Assembly: GCA_900318375.1 (NCBI GenBank)
Contig: ONKG01000011.1
Coordinates: 54,385 to 118,384 of the forward strand
Source of the DNA: an uncultured Lachnospiraceae bacterium
GTDB lineage: Bacteria; Bacillota; Clostridia; Lachnospirales; Lachnospiraceae
Reading direction: 5' to 3'
DNA length: 64,000 nucleotides
Part shown: positions 35,632-44,107 of the stretch, piece by piece
Numbering within the stretch: position 1 is the first letter of the stretch
Layout: the number at the start of each line of letters is the position of its first letter
Position numbers and translations under genes: made by a program
Notes under the pieces: model-generated
Seen by the model: only the letters and a program-made list of their open reading frames with translations
What the model was told of the DNA's origin: nothing
Database searches by the model: none

Positions 35632-36915
35632 TCAGTTATTCTCGGGAAACATTCTGGCGTAATACGGTGTCTGATCAAATGTCGCAAAATAATCTTTGGG
35701 CTCCTGAGGACGGCGGATCTGCTGGACGGAACCGTCCTCTTTGAGCAGAAGCTCCGCGCTCCACAGGCGGCCGTTGTAGTTGTAACCCATGGCAAATCCA
35801 TGGGCACCGGCGTCATGGATAAAGAGAAGGTCGCCGCGGTCGATCTGGGGAAGCTCCCGGTCAACGGCAAACTTGTCGTTGTTCTCGCACAGAGAGCCGA
35901 CAACGTCGTAGGTGTGATCGCAGATGGCGTCCTCCTTGCCGAGAACCGTGATGTGGTGATAGGCACCGTACATGGCGGGACGCATGAGGTTGGCTGCGCA
36001 TGCGTCAACGCCGATGTATTCCTTGTAAATATGTTTGGAGTGGATGGCACGTGTTACGAGTGCGCCGTAGGGAGCGAGCATAAAGCGTCCCATCTCAGTA
36101 TAGATTGCGACATCGCCCATGCCGGCAGGCACCAGGAAACGCTCATATTTTTCACGGACACCCTCGCCGATCACGCGGATATCGTTGGGGACCTCACTCT
36201 TGCGGTAAGGAATTCCAACGCCGCCGGAGAGGTTGATGAAGGAGAAATGGATACCCAGTTCATTCTTGGCTTCAACCGCCAGCTTAAACAGGCGTCCCGC
36301 AAGCTCAGGGTAATAATCGTTTGATACGGTGTTGGAAGCCAGGAAGGCGTGCAGGCCAAAATGCTTTACACCCTTGTCGCGCAGGATCCGGTAGCCCTCA
36401 AAGAGCTGAGCCTTGGTGAAACCATACTTGGAATCGCCCGGGTTGTCCATGATTCCGTTGGACATCTGGAACACACCGCCGGGATTGTAACGCAGGGACA
36501 TGGTCTCCGGGAACTTCCCGTCCAGGATCTTTTCAAGGAAAGGGATGTGTGTGATGTCATCCAGGTTGATGACCGCACCCAACTGAGCCGCGTAGGCATA
36601 TTCCTGCGGCGGAGTATCGTTAGAGGAGAACATAATCTCATGTCCTTTTGCGCCGACAGCATTGGAAAGCATCAATTCTGTCATTGAGGAGCAGTCGAAG
36701 CCGAATCCATAGTCGCGGAAAATATCCATGATATAGGGATTGGGAGTAGCCTTGACAGCAAAATATTCGCGGAATCCCGGATTCCATGCAAAGGCCTCCT
36801 TGACGGCCTGTGCGTTTTCGCGGATTCCCTTTTCATCATAGAGATAAAAGGGTGTCGGGAACTGCTGTGCAATCTCCTCTGCTTTTTCTTTTGTAACATA
36901 AGGTATTTTTTTCAT
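35632..36915 (-). CDS. lysA: Diaminopimelate decarboxylase
   Basis: A 427-residue PLP-dependent enzyme catalysing the last step of lysine synthesis, meso-diaminopimelate to L-lysine and CO2. It has the alanine-racemase-type barrel: PTPFYLYDE at the start, the cofactor Lys in EYFAVKATPNP, a His in HFGLHAFLASN, the glycine loop NLSGGVGIPYR, EMGRFMLAPYGALV and the C-terminal GDLLFIHDAGAHGFAMGYNYNGR. It forms its own unit, with a good promoter upstream, a 10-bp repeat array beyond it and a strong terminator downstream. I looked for a lysine riboswitch in its leader and did not find one. Confidence 0.93.
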   Translation of the reverse strand: MKKIPYVTKEKAEEIAQQFPTPFYLYDEKGIRENAQAVKEAFAWNPGFREYFAVKATPNPYIMDIFRDYGFGFDCSSMTELMLSNAVGAKGHEIMFSSNDTPPQEYAYAAQLGAVINLDDITHIPFLEKILDGKFPETMSLRYNPGGVFQMSNGIMDNPGDSKYGFTKAQLFEGYRILRDKGVKHFGLHAFLASNTVSNDYYPELAGRLFKLAVEAKNELGIHFSFINLSGGVGIPYRKSEVPNDIRVIGEGVREKYERFLVPAGMGDVAIYTEMGRFMLAPYGALVTRAIHSKHIYKEYIGVDACAANLMRPAMYGAYHHITVLGKEDAICDHTYDVVGSLCENNDKFAVDRELPQIDRGDLLFIHDAGAHGFAMGYNYNGRLWSAELLLKEDGSVQQIRRPQEPKDYFATFDQTPYYARMFPENN

Positions 36916-36997
36916 GGAATTTCCTCACTTATTGGTTTCAGCTCATATCCTGTTGATTACAGAGATGAATGATTTTATGAAATTAACGTACTGAAAT

Positions 36998-37026
36998 ATT
37001 GTATACACGGATACGAATTTCGTCAA
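36998..37026 (-). promoter_or_regulatory. Sigma-70-type promoter for lysA
   Basis: On the minus strand TTGACG (37026-37021), 17-base spacer and TACAAT (37003-36998), both five of six to consensus. It lies about 83 bases upstream of the lysA start, with the 10-bp repeat array 25 bases upstream of the -35 box. Confidence 0.8.
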
Positions 37027-37050
37027 TAATTTGGTCTGTTTTTTTATCAA

Positions 37051-37110
37051 TATTCAGGACTATTCAGGACTGTTCAGGATTGTTCAGGATTGTTCAGGAC
37101 TATTCAGGAG
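37051..37110. repeat. Six 10-bp tandem repeats upstream of the lysA promoter
   Basis: Six consecutive units of TATTCAGGAC, with variation only in the second base and the last two bases, occupy exactly 60 bp. The TTCAGGA core is invariant. The period matches about one turn of DNA, and the array lies between the end of ung and the lysA -35 box, as a multi-site operator or activator site could. Confidence 0.9.
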
Positions 37111-37157
37111 CTGGTATATTTAGGACCTGTCTTCGACTATGGTACCGGCTGTTCCGT

Positions 37158-37838
37158 TTATGGGCCGATATTCTCGATCTGCCAGTCAATCGGCTGAACA
37201 CCGTTCTTCTCGAGGAAGGCATTGCATTTGCTGAAATGTCCGCAGCCAAAGAATCCGCGGAAGGCGGAAAGCGGACTGGGATGCGGGGCCTTCAGAATGA
37301 GGTGGCGGGAATTGCGGAGTTTGGCAGCCTTGGTCTGGGCCGGCGTTCCCCAGAGCATGTAGACAATAGGCCTGTTCTGGGCGTCCACAGCCTGCAGGAT
37401 CGCGTCGGTGAACTGCTCCCATCCATGTCCGCGGTGGGAATTTGCCTCGTGCGCACGGACGGTCAGAACGGTATTGAGAAGCAGCACGCCCTGGCGGGCC
37501 CACTTGACAAGATATCCGTTGTCAGGAATGTAGCAGCCCATATCGTCGTGAAGCTCTTTGTAAATATTGACAAGGGACGGAGGCGCAGGACAGCCTGGCC
37601 GTACAGAGAAACACATACCATGTGCCTGCCCCTCTCCGTGATAGGGATCCTGACCCAGAATGACGACTCTGACCTTTCCCAGGGGCGTTTCATGCAGCGC
37701 ATTAAAAAGATCCTGCGCAGGAGGATAGACCGTATATCTGCGGTATTCATCCTGCACAAAGGCAAAGAGATCTTTATAATAGGGTTTTGAAAACTCCGGC
37801 CGGAGCGCCTCCAGCCAGTCGCCGCTGATCGCTGCCAT
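37158..37838 (-). CDS. ung: Uracil-DNA glycosylase (family 1)
   Basis: A 226-residue base-excision repair enzyme removing uracil from DNA. The catalytic water-activating motif is VVILGQDPYHGEGQAHGMCFS; GVLLLNTVLTVRAHEANSHRGHGW holds the uracil-contacting region, and APHPSPLSAFRGFFGCGHF carries the leucine-loop His. Length is normal. It starts 210 bases from the PepD-type gene's stop; a run of four perfect 12-bp repeats lies in that gap. Regulation cannot be inferred. Confidence 0.95.
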   Translation of the reverse strand: MAAISGDWLEALRPEFSKPYYKDLFAFVQDEYRRYTVYPPAQDLFNALHETPLGKVRVVILGQDPYHGEGQAHGMCFSVRPGCPAPPSLVNIYKELHDDMGCYIPDNGYLVKWARQGVLLLNTVLTVRAHEANSHRGHGWEQFTDAILQAVDAQNRPIVYMLWGTPAQTKAAKLRNSRHLILKAPHPSPLSAFRGFFGCGHFSKCNAFLEKNGVQPIDWQIENIGP

Positions 37839-37900
37839 CTTCCGCTGTCCTTTCGTACTCTTTGATAATTTCTCTTTTAATTTCCAGCTCTTTTTTTACT

Positions 37901-37948
37901 TTTTTATTTCTGTTTTTATTTCTGTTTTTATTTCTGTTTTTATTTCTG
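37901..37948. repeat. Four perfect 12-bp tandem repeats upstream of ung
   Basis: The unit TTTTTATTTCTG occurs four times without variation at 37901-37948, with a degenerate copy on the left. It lies 62-110 bases upstream of the ung start codon (minus strand), where it reads as an A-rich tract with the sequence CAGAAATAAAAA. Confidence 0.92.
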
Positions 37949-38048
37949 TTGTTTAACTTTGTTGTTATTTGTTATGTTATATTTGATATTGTTTATGATG
38001 GTGTTTTTTGATATATTGTGGTTCCGCTTCTTTTTTAAAAAAGAAGGG

Positions 38049-39947
38049 TCACGCATCCACGCAGACTTCCAGGAGTGCCTTGATGTAATCATAAGTGCGT
38101 TTGCTGGAAGGAATATTGAGTCTCTCAGCAGGCGTATGCACTTCCTCCATGTCAGGGCCCAGGGAAATGCAGTCGAGACCGGGTACCTTTGCGGCGAGAA
38201 GTCCGCATTCGAGACCGCCGTGAATGACGACTACAGTGGGCTTTGTGCCGGTAACTTTCTGATAAACATCTGCGGCAAGATCACGGAAAGCAGATTTTTC
38301 AATCAGTTCCCATGCGGGATAAGTTCCTTTTGTTTCAACCTTTGCCTTGAAGGCATCGCAGATGCTCTGGATCCGGTCAAGCATCATCATCTTCTGGGAA
38401 TTGATGCTGCTGCGTACCATGGAGTGCACGCACATGCCGTCCGCCATTGTCTTGAGAATACCCAGGCTGAGGGATGTCTGAGGAACGTCTTTATAGAGAG
38501 GGGAATACTCGATCACGCCGTTGGGCAGCGCCATGAGAAAACGGATCATACGGCGGCTGTCCTTTCGGCTGAAGGCGATTCTCAGATCTGTTTTACCCTT
38601 GTCGGGCCATTTCGCATGGATATGAATATCAGGATCTGTCACACTGTATTCCCTGGCGATATCCCGTGCAAAGCCTGCAATGGCTTCCTTGATCTCGTTT
38701 CTGGAAATGTCTCCTGTAAAAATGATCTCCGCCTTGGAATCACGGGGGATGGCGTTGTCGCGTGTTCCGCCGTTAAAGCTGATCAGGCAGTATTTACCAA
38801 AACTCTCAAGACGATAGAGGAGGCGGGTGAGCAGCAGAACCGCATTTGCTCTGCCGTGAGAAATACGCTCTCCGGAATGGCCGCCGCGGAGTCCGTCGAC
38901 AGAAATCTCCAGGACCTCACCTTTTTTCTCGCGGCGTTTTCCCGAAAGTGTGCAGATGTCCTCGGCACCGCCTGCACAGGAGGCTGTGATCACACCCTCA
39001 TCCTCGGAGTCAAGATTGATCATCCTGCGGCTCTTGAGTGTGGAAAGGTCCAGAGAATAGGCACCCAGCAGTCCGACTTCCTCATCTACTGTAAACACAC
39101 ACTCCAGAGGAGGGCACTTGATGGTTTTGTCTGCAAGAAGTGCCAGCATGATCGCGACTGCGATTCCGTCGTCTCCGCCGAGTGTAGTACGGTCGGCCCA
39201 CAGCCACTCTCCGTCTGTCTTCAGAGTGATCGCCTCCTTTTCCATATTGATGGGATTGGAGGCTTCTTTTTCGCAAACCATATCGATATGGCCCTGCAGC
39301 GCAATGGGCTCGGCATCTTCACAGCCGGCAGAACCGGGTCTGGAAATGATCAGATTTCCTAATTCGTCGCGTACATAGGACAACCCGTGATCTTTGGCGA
39401 AGCTTTCAAGATAATCGCTGATTTCCTTTGTATGGAAAGAACCATGGGGAATCGCAGAGATTGCTCTGAAGTATCCGAAAACATCTGCAGGCTCAAGCAT
39501 ATCCAGGGTCACTGCAGCAGGCTCGGAAGCTGCTTCTTCGCTGATCTTATCGTTTTCAGTAATAATTTCTTTTACCAAATCCTTCTCACTCATAACTATC
39601 TGCTCATCTCCTTCTCTTGTTGACGGTTCCTCTGTGATGACCTGCTCATCATCTTTACTTGCCGGGGATTGCTCTTTGACAATCTGCTCATCGTCTTCGC
39701 TTGCTGAAGATTGCTCTTTGACAATCTGCTCATCGTCTTCATTTGCTGACAATTCTGCATTATCTTCTTCAGAATCCGCTGTTTCTTCAGATTCGGCTGG
39801 ATCAGAAGATACTGCCGTTTTTTTCAACTCTGCCGCTTTGATAGTGTCTGCCGTTCTCCTGGATTTTACTGCCTTAGCGATTTTTTTTGCCGCTCCGGCA
39901 ATATTGCCGGGTCTGGCTTTTTTTAACAGCCTTCCAAACAATGACAT
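38049..39947 (-). CDS. pepD: PepD-type aminoacyl-histidine dipeptidase with N-terminal repeat extension
   Basis: A 632-residue M20-family metallopeptidase cleaving Xaa-His and other dipeptides. The catalytic core begins near residue 151 (LEPADVFGYFRAISAIPHGSF). Metal and active-site motifs are LQGHIDMVCEK, LGGDDGIAVA, VDEEVGLLGA and the C-terminal IHGGLECGLL. Before the core come a basic helix (about 9-45) and an acidic region with four 14-residue repeats around DDEQIVKEQS (about residues 68-123), absent from ordinary 480-residue homologues. GAGAGG precedes the start. hisF lies 40 bases upstream, possibly in one operon. Confidence 0.88.
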   Translation of the reverse strand: MSLFGRLLKKARPGNIAGAAKKIAKAVKSRRTADTIKAAELKKTAVSSDPAESEETADSEEDNAELSANEDDEQIVKEQSSASEDDEQIVKEQSPASKDDEQVITEEPSTREGDEQIVMSEKDLVKEIITENDKISEEAASEPAAVTLDMLEPADVFGYFRAISAIPHGSFHTKEISDYLESFAKDHGLSYVRDELGNLIISRPGSAGCEDAEPIALQGHIDMVCEKEASNPINMEKEAITLKTDGEWLWADRTTLGGDDGIAVAIMLALLADKTIKCPPLECVFTVDEEVGLLGAYSLDLSTLKSRRMINLDSEDEGVITASCAGGAEDICTLSGKRREKKGEVLEISVDGLRGGHSGERISHGRANAVLLLTRLLYRLESFGKYCLISFNGGTRDNAIPRDSKAEIIFTGDISRNEIKEAIAGFARDIAREYSVTDPDIHIHAKWPDKGKTDLRIAFSRKDSRRMIRFLMALPNGVIEYSPLYKDVPQTSLSLGILKTMADGMCVHSMVRSSINSQKMMMLDRIQSICDAFKAKVETKGTYPAWELIEKSAFRDLAADVYQKVTGTKPTVVVIHGGLECGLLAAKVPGLDCISLGPDMEEVHTPAERLNIPSSKRTYDYIKALLEVCVDA

Positions 39948-39987
39948 ATCTTTGTCCTCTCTTTGAGCATTGCTGATCCTGGATCAT

Positions 39988-40749
39988 TTACAGGCGAACG
40001 GGGATTCCCTGAGCGTGCAGGTATTCCTTTACTTCGCGGATTTCGAGCTCTTTGAAATGGAAAAGGGACGCGGCCAGAGCGGCATCGGCACCCCCCTCGG
40101 TCAGGGCTTCGCGGAAGTGTTCAAGAGTGCCGGCTCCGCCGGATGCAATAACTGGGATGCGCACGGAATCTGAAATAGCTCGTGTCAGTTCCAGATCATA
40201 TCCGTTCTTGGTACCGTCTCCGTCCATGCTGGTGAGAAGAATCTCGCCGGCACCGAGTTTCTCGGCGCGGACAGCCCATTCGACTGCGTCAATCCCCGTA
40301 TCAATACGGCCTCCGCTGCGGTAGATCGTCCATCCGTTTCCGCCAGGCCTGCGTCTTGCGTCAATCGCGACGACAATACACTGGCTTCCGAAGCGTTCTG
40401 CGCCTTCTGCAATGAGTTCCGGGCGGTTGATAGCCGCGGAGTTGACAGAAATCTTATCGGCGCCTTCGCGGAGAATGGCGCGCATATCATCAATTGTACG
40501 GATACCGCCGCCGACTGTAAAGGGGATAAAGACACGTTCGGCAACTCTGCGTACCATATCCGCCACGGTAGCACGCGCGTCGCTTGTCGCCGTGATATCA
40601 AGGAAGACCAGTTCATCGGCTCCGGCCTTGGAATAGGCTTCTCCGGCCTCGACAGGATCACCGGCATCACGAAGAGAAACAAAGTTGATCCCCTTGACCA
40701 CTCTGCCCTTATTTACATCAAGGCAGGGAATGATTCTTTTTGTCAGCAT
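39988..40749 (-). CDS. hisF: Imidazole glycerol phosphate synthase, cyclase subunit HisF
   Basis: A 253-residue (beta/alpha)8 barrel that closes the imidazole ring using ammonia delivered from HisH, producing IGP and AICAR. The N-terminal catalytic Asp is in [16 protein letters not shown], and the second in VVVAIDARR or [15 protein letters not shown]; phosphate-binding loops are [10 protein letters not shown] and PVIASGGAG. Length is typical. Its amidotransferase subunit HisH is encoded 165 bases upstream, separated by eight 16-bp repeats. No other his gene is in the window. Confidence 0.96.
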   Translation of the reverse strand: MLTKRIIPCLDVNKGRVVKGINFVSLRDAGDPVEAGEAYSKAGADELVFLDITATSDARATVADMVRRVAERVFIPFTVGGGIRTIDDMRAILREGADKISVNSAAINRPELIAEGAERFGSQCIVVAIDARRRPGGNGWTIYRSGGRIDTGIDAVEWAVRAEKLGAGEILLTSMDGDGTKNGYDLELTRAISDSVRIPVIASGGAGTLEHFREALTEGGADAALAASLFHFKELEIREVKEYLHAQGIPVRL

Positions 40750-40799
40750 ATTTTTTCTCCATTTTCAAACAGATGATTATCAAAAAACAGTCTCATAAG

Positions 40800-40927
40800 A
40801 CATCAGAGTTTCGGGACACCAAAACTTCGGGATATCAGAACTTCTGGACACCCTGGCTGCGGGATATCAGAGGTTCAGGACGTCAGAGCAGCAGGGCATC
40901 AGAGTTTCGGGACATCAGATATTCAGG
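40800..40927. repeat. Eight 16-bp tandem repeats between hisH and hisF
   Basis: Eight consecutive units of the form ACATCAGAGTTTCGGG occupy exactly 128 bp with no insertions. Each ends in GG and most contain ATCAGA. The last unit (40912-40927) covers the hisH stop codon and last codons, so the array grew out of, or into, the hisH 3' end. Units differ at several positions, so it is not a recent slippage product. Confidence 0.9.
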
Positions 40928-41520
40928 AAATTCTGAAGGATCTGCATACCGACACGTTCGCTCTTCTCAGGATGGAACTGGCAGGCAAAAAGGCTGCCGT
41001 GCTCGACCGCTGCGTCAATATGGACTCCGTATTCCGTACATGCGGCGACGTCTTCGGGCTCACCGGCCTGCAGATAGTAGGAATGGACGAAGTAAACGTA
41101 GCTTCCCTCTTTTACGCCCTCAAAAAGACGGCTCCGGTGAGGAAATGAAAGGTCATTCCAGCCAATCTGGGGCACCTTGCGGCCCTCTCCTTCAGGTATA
41201 CGTCTGATTATGCCGGGAAGAAGGGCGAGGCCCTTTACTCCGGGGCTCTCTTCGCTTTCTTCAAAAAGCAGCTGAAGTCCCAGGCAGATTCCCAGAAAAG
41301 GTTTTCCGGACTCGACCGCCTGGTGAATGGTCTTATCAAGTCCTGCCCCGCACAGACGCTGCATGGCATCTCCGAAAGCACCGACCCCGGGAAGGATGAT
41401 GTGGTCAGCTCCGAGGATTTCCTGAGGATCCGCCGTGACCTTTACATCGTGTCCCAGAAAACGGACTGCATTTTCCACACTTCTGATATTTCCGGCGTCA
41501 TAATCGATAATCGCAACCAT
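40915..41520 (-). CDS. hisH: Imidazole glycerol phosphate synthase, glutamine amidotransferase subunit HisH
   Basis: A 201-residue class I amidotransferase that hydrolyses glutamine and channels ammonia to HisF. The nucleophile is Cys in FLGICLGLQLLFE, and the His-Glu pair is in FACQFHPEKS. The N terminus IIDYDAGNIRSVENA and the oxyanion-region PGVGAFGDAM are standard. A longer open frame reaches 41652, but ATG 41520 fits the family and is preceded by GGAAGG about 8 nt upstream. The 3' end lies inside the 16-bp repeat array. Confidence 0.95.
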   Translation of the reverse strand: MVAIIDYDAGNIRSVENAVRFLGHDVKVTADPQEILGADHIILPGVGAFGDAMQRLCGAGLDKTIHQAVESGKPFLGICLGLQLLFEESEESPGVKGLALLPGIIRRIPEGEGRKVPQIGWNDLSFPHRSRLFEGVKEGSYVYFVHSYYLQAGEPEDVAACTEYGVHIDAAVEHGSLFACQFHPEKSERVGMQILQNFLNI

Positions 41521-41572
41521 ATTCTGTTCCTTCCATTCAAATATTGCAAATTTGTTTCTGCATCGTGACATT

Positions 41573-43267
41573 TCACTCATCATAGTCAGCGGACACACCA
41601 GCATCGAGTTCAAACCAGAAAGCAACACCATTCTCATAGTTTTCGACACCATAGCCGCGGTGGTGGAGAGTCATAATCGCCTTTACAATCGAAAGGCCGA
41701 CTCCGGAACCGCCATAGGCACGTGTCCTGGCTTTATCGACTTTGTAGAATTTCTCCCAGATATGAGGGAGAGAATCCTCCGGCACGGGTTTGCCGGTGTT
41801 GAATACAGTCACACGGACCAGGTCACCGGTCGCTTTGCAGTGAATGTGGATGACCTTTTCATTGGCACTTCCGCTGAAATCCACATGGTGCAGAGCGTTG
41901 CTGTAATAGTTCTGGAAGACCTCCTGGATCAGGAAAGGATCTCCCCAGACAAAGATCGGGTCTTTTTGATTGAAAAGAAGCTTCACACCGTCCTGCTGGG
42001 CCAGAAGAGACGCACTCTGCAGATAATTGCGGATCATATCGACGATATCAAAACGTTCCATGGAGACACTGTCATCGCCGAATTCGAGCTGGTTGAGCAT
42101 GAGGACCTTCTGGACGATAGTATTCATCTTGTTGGATTCGTCAACAATTGTTTCCAGATAGAAGGACCGGCTCTCGGGATCATCCGCAATCCCGTCCTGC
42201 AGCCCCTCTGCATAGCCCTGGATCAGGGCGATGGGTGTCTTGAGCTCATGGGTCACATTGGAAAGGAAATCCTGTCTCATCTCCTCCTGGCGGTTTCTGC
42301 GGTCCAGATCCCGCTGCAGATCATTGTTGGCTGTACGCAGGGCGGAGATGGTCTCCTCCAGCTTCTGGGACAACTCGTTCATATTGCGGCCCAGAATGTC
42401 AAGCTCGGTGCGGTTGGCGCCGTCATACTTGGCGCTGAAATCCAGATCCTTCATCCTGACGGAAATATCCGTCAGCTGTTTCAGAGGCTTTGTGATCCTG
42501 CGGGATAGCCACACTGCAATCAGGGTACCCACAATTGCGAGGACGACACCCACATAGCCGAACAGCCGGTTGGCTGTTGCCGCGCTGCTGCGGATATCCT
42601 CCAGAGGCGTACGCAGCAAAAAGAAGCTGCTCTCACCGAGCGGCCCCCACATTTCTATGCTTCGCGAGCGGGCTCTTCTGTCAAGAACGACATTGATCGC
42701 ATATGGCTGTTCCTGTTCCAGAACCTGTGTGATCACATAGTCACTTTCATAATAGGATTCGTCAGTTTCCTCTTCGGGATATATTCCATCCCGGCCTTGC
42801 TCCGATCCGTATTCATCCTGCTGTTCCTGAGAATCCTCATCCGGAGGCATTTGTCCTTCCGGAGAATCGGAATTCATAATAGGGGTCATACCGAAAATAT
42901 TAGAGTAAAGACGTTCTTCCATCAGCGATTCATCCGCCGACCAGACCTTGATCGTCCTGGTGTCGGAATCCATTACGAGAAGACTCATATTGCCCTCGCG
43001 CAGAGATTCACGAAGAGAATAATCAAAATCATCGGTAGTCAGCAGTTCGCTGACAGAAGCACTCTGCAGTTCATTATAGACCCTTACGAGTGATTTTTTT
43101 CTGTCCGTCAGGTAATAGGACTCCAGCAGGAGCATATTGATCAGATAGCTGAGTAGGATCGTTCCGATCATGAGGAGGAAAAACAGTATGCCGAACAAAC
43201 TGCGCAGGGACATCAGCGGACGCTGCTGACCTGCCGTCACCTTTTCATTTTTCAAAAAAACTCCCAT
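41573..43267 (-). CDS. HAMP-domain sensor histidine kinase
   Basis: A 564-residue membrane sensor. Two membrane segments (about residues 24-46 and 240-262) enclose an extracytoplasmic domain of roughly 190 residues, with an acidic Gln/Glu/Asp-rich stretch near 135-175. Then come HAMP (SRRITKPLKQLTDISVRM), the phosphoacceptor His in NVTHELKTPIALIQGY, the N box YYSNALHHV and the ATP-lid GGSGVGLSIVKAI. The cognate response regulator is encoded upstream. ATG 43267 has no clear ribosome site and sits about 12 nt after a GC-rich hairpin, so translation may depend on that structure. The ligand is unknown. Confidence 0.92.
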   Translation of the reverse strand: MGVFLKNEKVTAGQQRPLMSLRSLFGILFFLLMIGTILLSYLINMLLLESYYLTDRKKSLVRVYNELQSASVSELLTTDDFDYSLRESLREGNMSLLVMDSDTRTIKVWSADESLMEERLYSNIFGMTPIMNSDSPEGQMPPDEDSQEQQDEYGSEQGRDGIYPEEETDESYYESDYVITQVLEQEQPYAINVVLDRRARSRSIEMWGPLGESSFFLLRTPLEDIRSSAATANRLFGYVGVVLAIVGTLIAVWLSRRITKPLKQLTDISVRMKDLDFSAKYDGANRTELDILGRNMNELSQKLEETISALRTANNDLQRDLDRRNRQEEMRQDFLSNVTHELKTPIALIQGYAEGLQDGIADDPESRSFYLETIVDESNKMNTIVQKVLMLNQLEFGDDSVSMERFDIVDMIRNYLQSASLLAQQDGVKLLFNQKDPIFVWGDPFLIQEVFQNYYSNALHHVDFSGSANEKVIHIHCKATGDLVRVTVFNTGKPVPEDSLPHIWEKFYKVDKARTRAYGGSGVGLSIVKAIMTLHHRGYGVENYENGVAFWFELDAGVSADYDE

Positions 43268-43278
43268 AAAACAAGCGA

Positions 43279-43313
43279 TCCGGCCCGGAGCAGATCCAGG
43301 CCGGAACCTTTTT
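43279..43313. promoter_or_regulatory. Hairpin between response regulator and kinase genes
   Basis: Positions 43279-43285 and 43299-43305 form a 7-bp GC-rich stem with a 13-base loop. On the plus strand it is followed by TTTTT, but no plus-strand gene precedes it; on the minus strand it ends 11 bases before the kinase start codon. A second weak stem (43364-43369 with 43382-43387) lies closer to the regulator stop. Read together they could attenuate kinase expression relative to the regulator. Confidence 0.45.
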
Positions 43314-43421
43314 GTAAAATAACAGAAATTTTATAAGCAGTAATATTTTCAGGAAAACATTTTGCAGGTCTGACGTAAAAAACCTGCGGCATCTCACGTT
43401 TCGGGCATGTACGACTTTTTA

Positions 43422-44096
43422 TCAGGTTTCAAATTTGTAGCCGATTCCCCATACAGTCTTGATGAGAGAGGCCTTGTCGCCGAGCTTGGAACGCAGCTTT
43501 TTGACATGCGTGTCGATCGTGCGTGCATCTCCATAGTAGTCATAGTTCCAGACACTGTTCAGGATTCGCTCGCGGGAAAGGGCGATTCCGTTGTTTTCCA
43601 TGAAGTACTGCAGCAGTTCAAATTCCTTGAAGCTCAGATCCACAGGATTTCCGTCTATAGTCACTATATGGGCGGATTTGTCCATTACGATCCCGCCTGC
43701 CTCCAGATGTTTCTCAGCGGCAGAACCTATGGTCCGGCGCAGAATGGCGTTTACACGGGCCGAAAGTGTGCGGGGACTGAAGGGCTTCGTCACATATTCA
43801 TCGACACCGAGTTCAAAGCCTCGCAGCTCGTCGCGCTCATCACTTTTTGCGGTCAGCATGATGATCGGCACTCTGGAAGTTTTGCGGATCTCGGATAATA
43901 GCTGCCAGCCATCCATCTCGGGCATCATTACGTCGAGTATGATCAGGGCAATGTTCTGTTCTGTATTAAAGATATCCAGCGCCTGCCTGCCGTTTGCGGC
44001 TTCGAGAACGATATAGCCTTCACGGATCATGTAATCGCGGACCAGTTTCCGCATACGCTGCTCGTCATCAACGATTAAAATTTTAGTTCCGTTCAT
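43422..44096 (-). CDS. OmpR-family response regulator
   Basis: A 224-residue transcription regulator. The receiver domain has the acidic pair in VDDEQRMRKL, phosphoacceptor Asp in LIILDVMMPEMDGW, conserved Thr in MLTAKSD and Lys in VTKPFSP. The C-terminal winged helix has the PhoB/OmpR pattern (LSFKEFELLQYFMENNG, DARTIDTHVKKLRSKLG, VWGIGYKFE). ATG 44096 is chosen because AGGAG lies 9 nt upstream; the GTG three codons earlier touches that site. It starts 11 bases after the debranching-enzyme stop and is followed by the kinase gene. Confidence 0.94.
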   Translation of the reverse strand: MNGTKILIVDDEQRMRKLVRDYMIREGYIVLEAANGRQALDIFNTEQNIALIILDVMMPEMDGWQLLSEIRKTSRVPIIMLTAKSDERDELRGFELGVDEYVTKPFSPRTLSARVNAILRRTIGSAAEKHLEAGGIVMDKSAHIVTIDGNPVDLSFKEFELLQYFMENNGIALSRERILNSVWNYDYYGDARTIDTHVKKLRSKLGDKASLIKTVWGIGYKFET

Positions 44097-44107
44097 TGAA
44101 AACACTC

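Noticed and set aside
36916-37157. Lysine riboswitch upstream of lysA
   Set aside because: The transcribed leader is only about 80 bases and lacks the conserved lysine-aptamer pairing; the space is taken by a promoter and 10-bp repeats.
40800-40927. CRISPR array
   Set aside because: The 16-bp units are contiguous without spacers, and no cas gene is present. The same applies to the arrays at 26781, 37051, 37901 and 48062.
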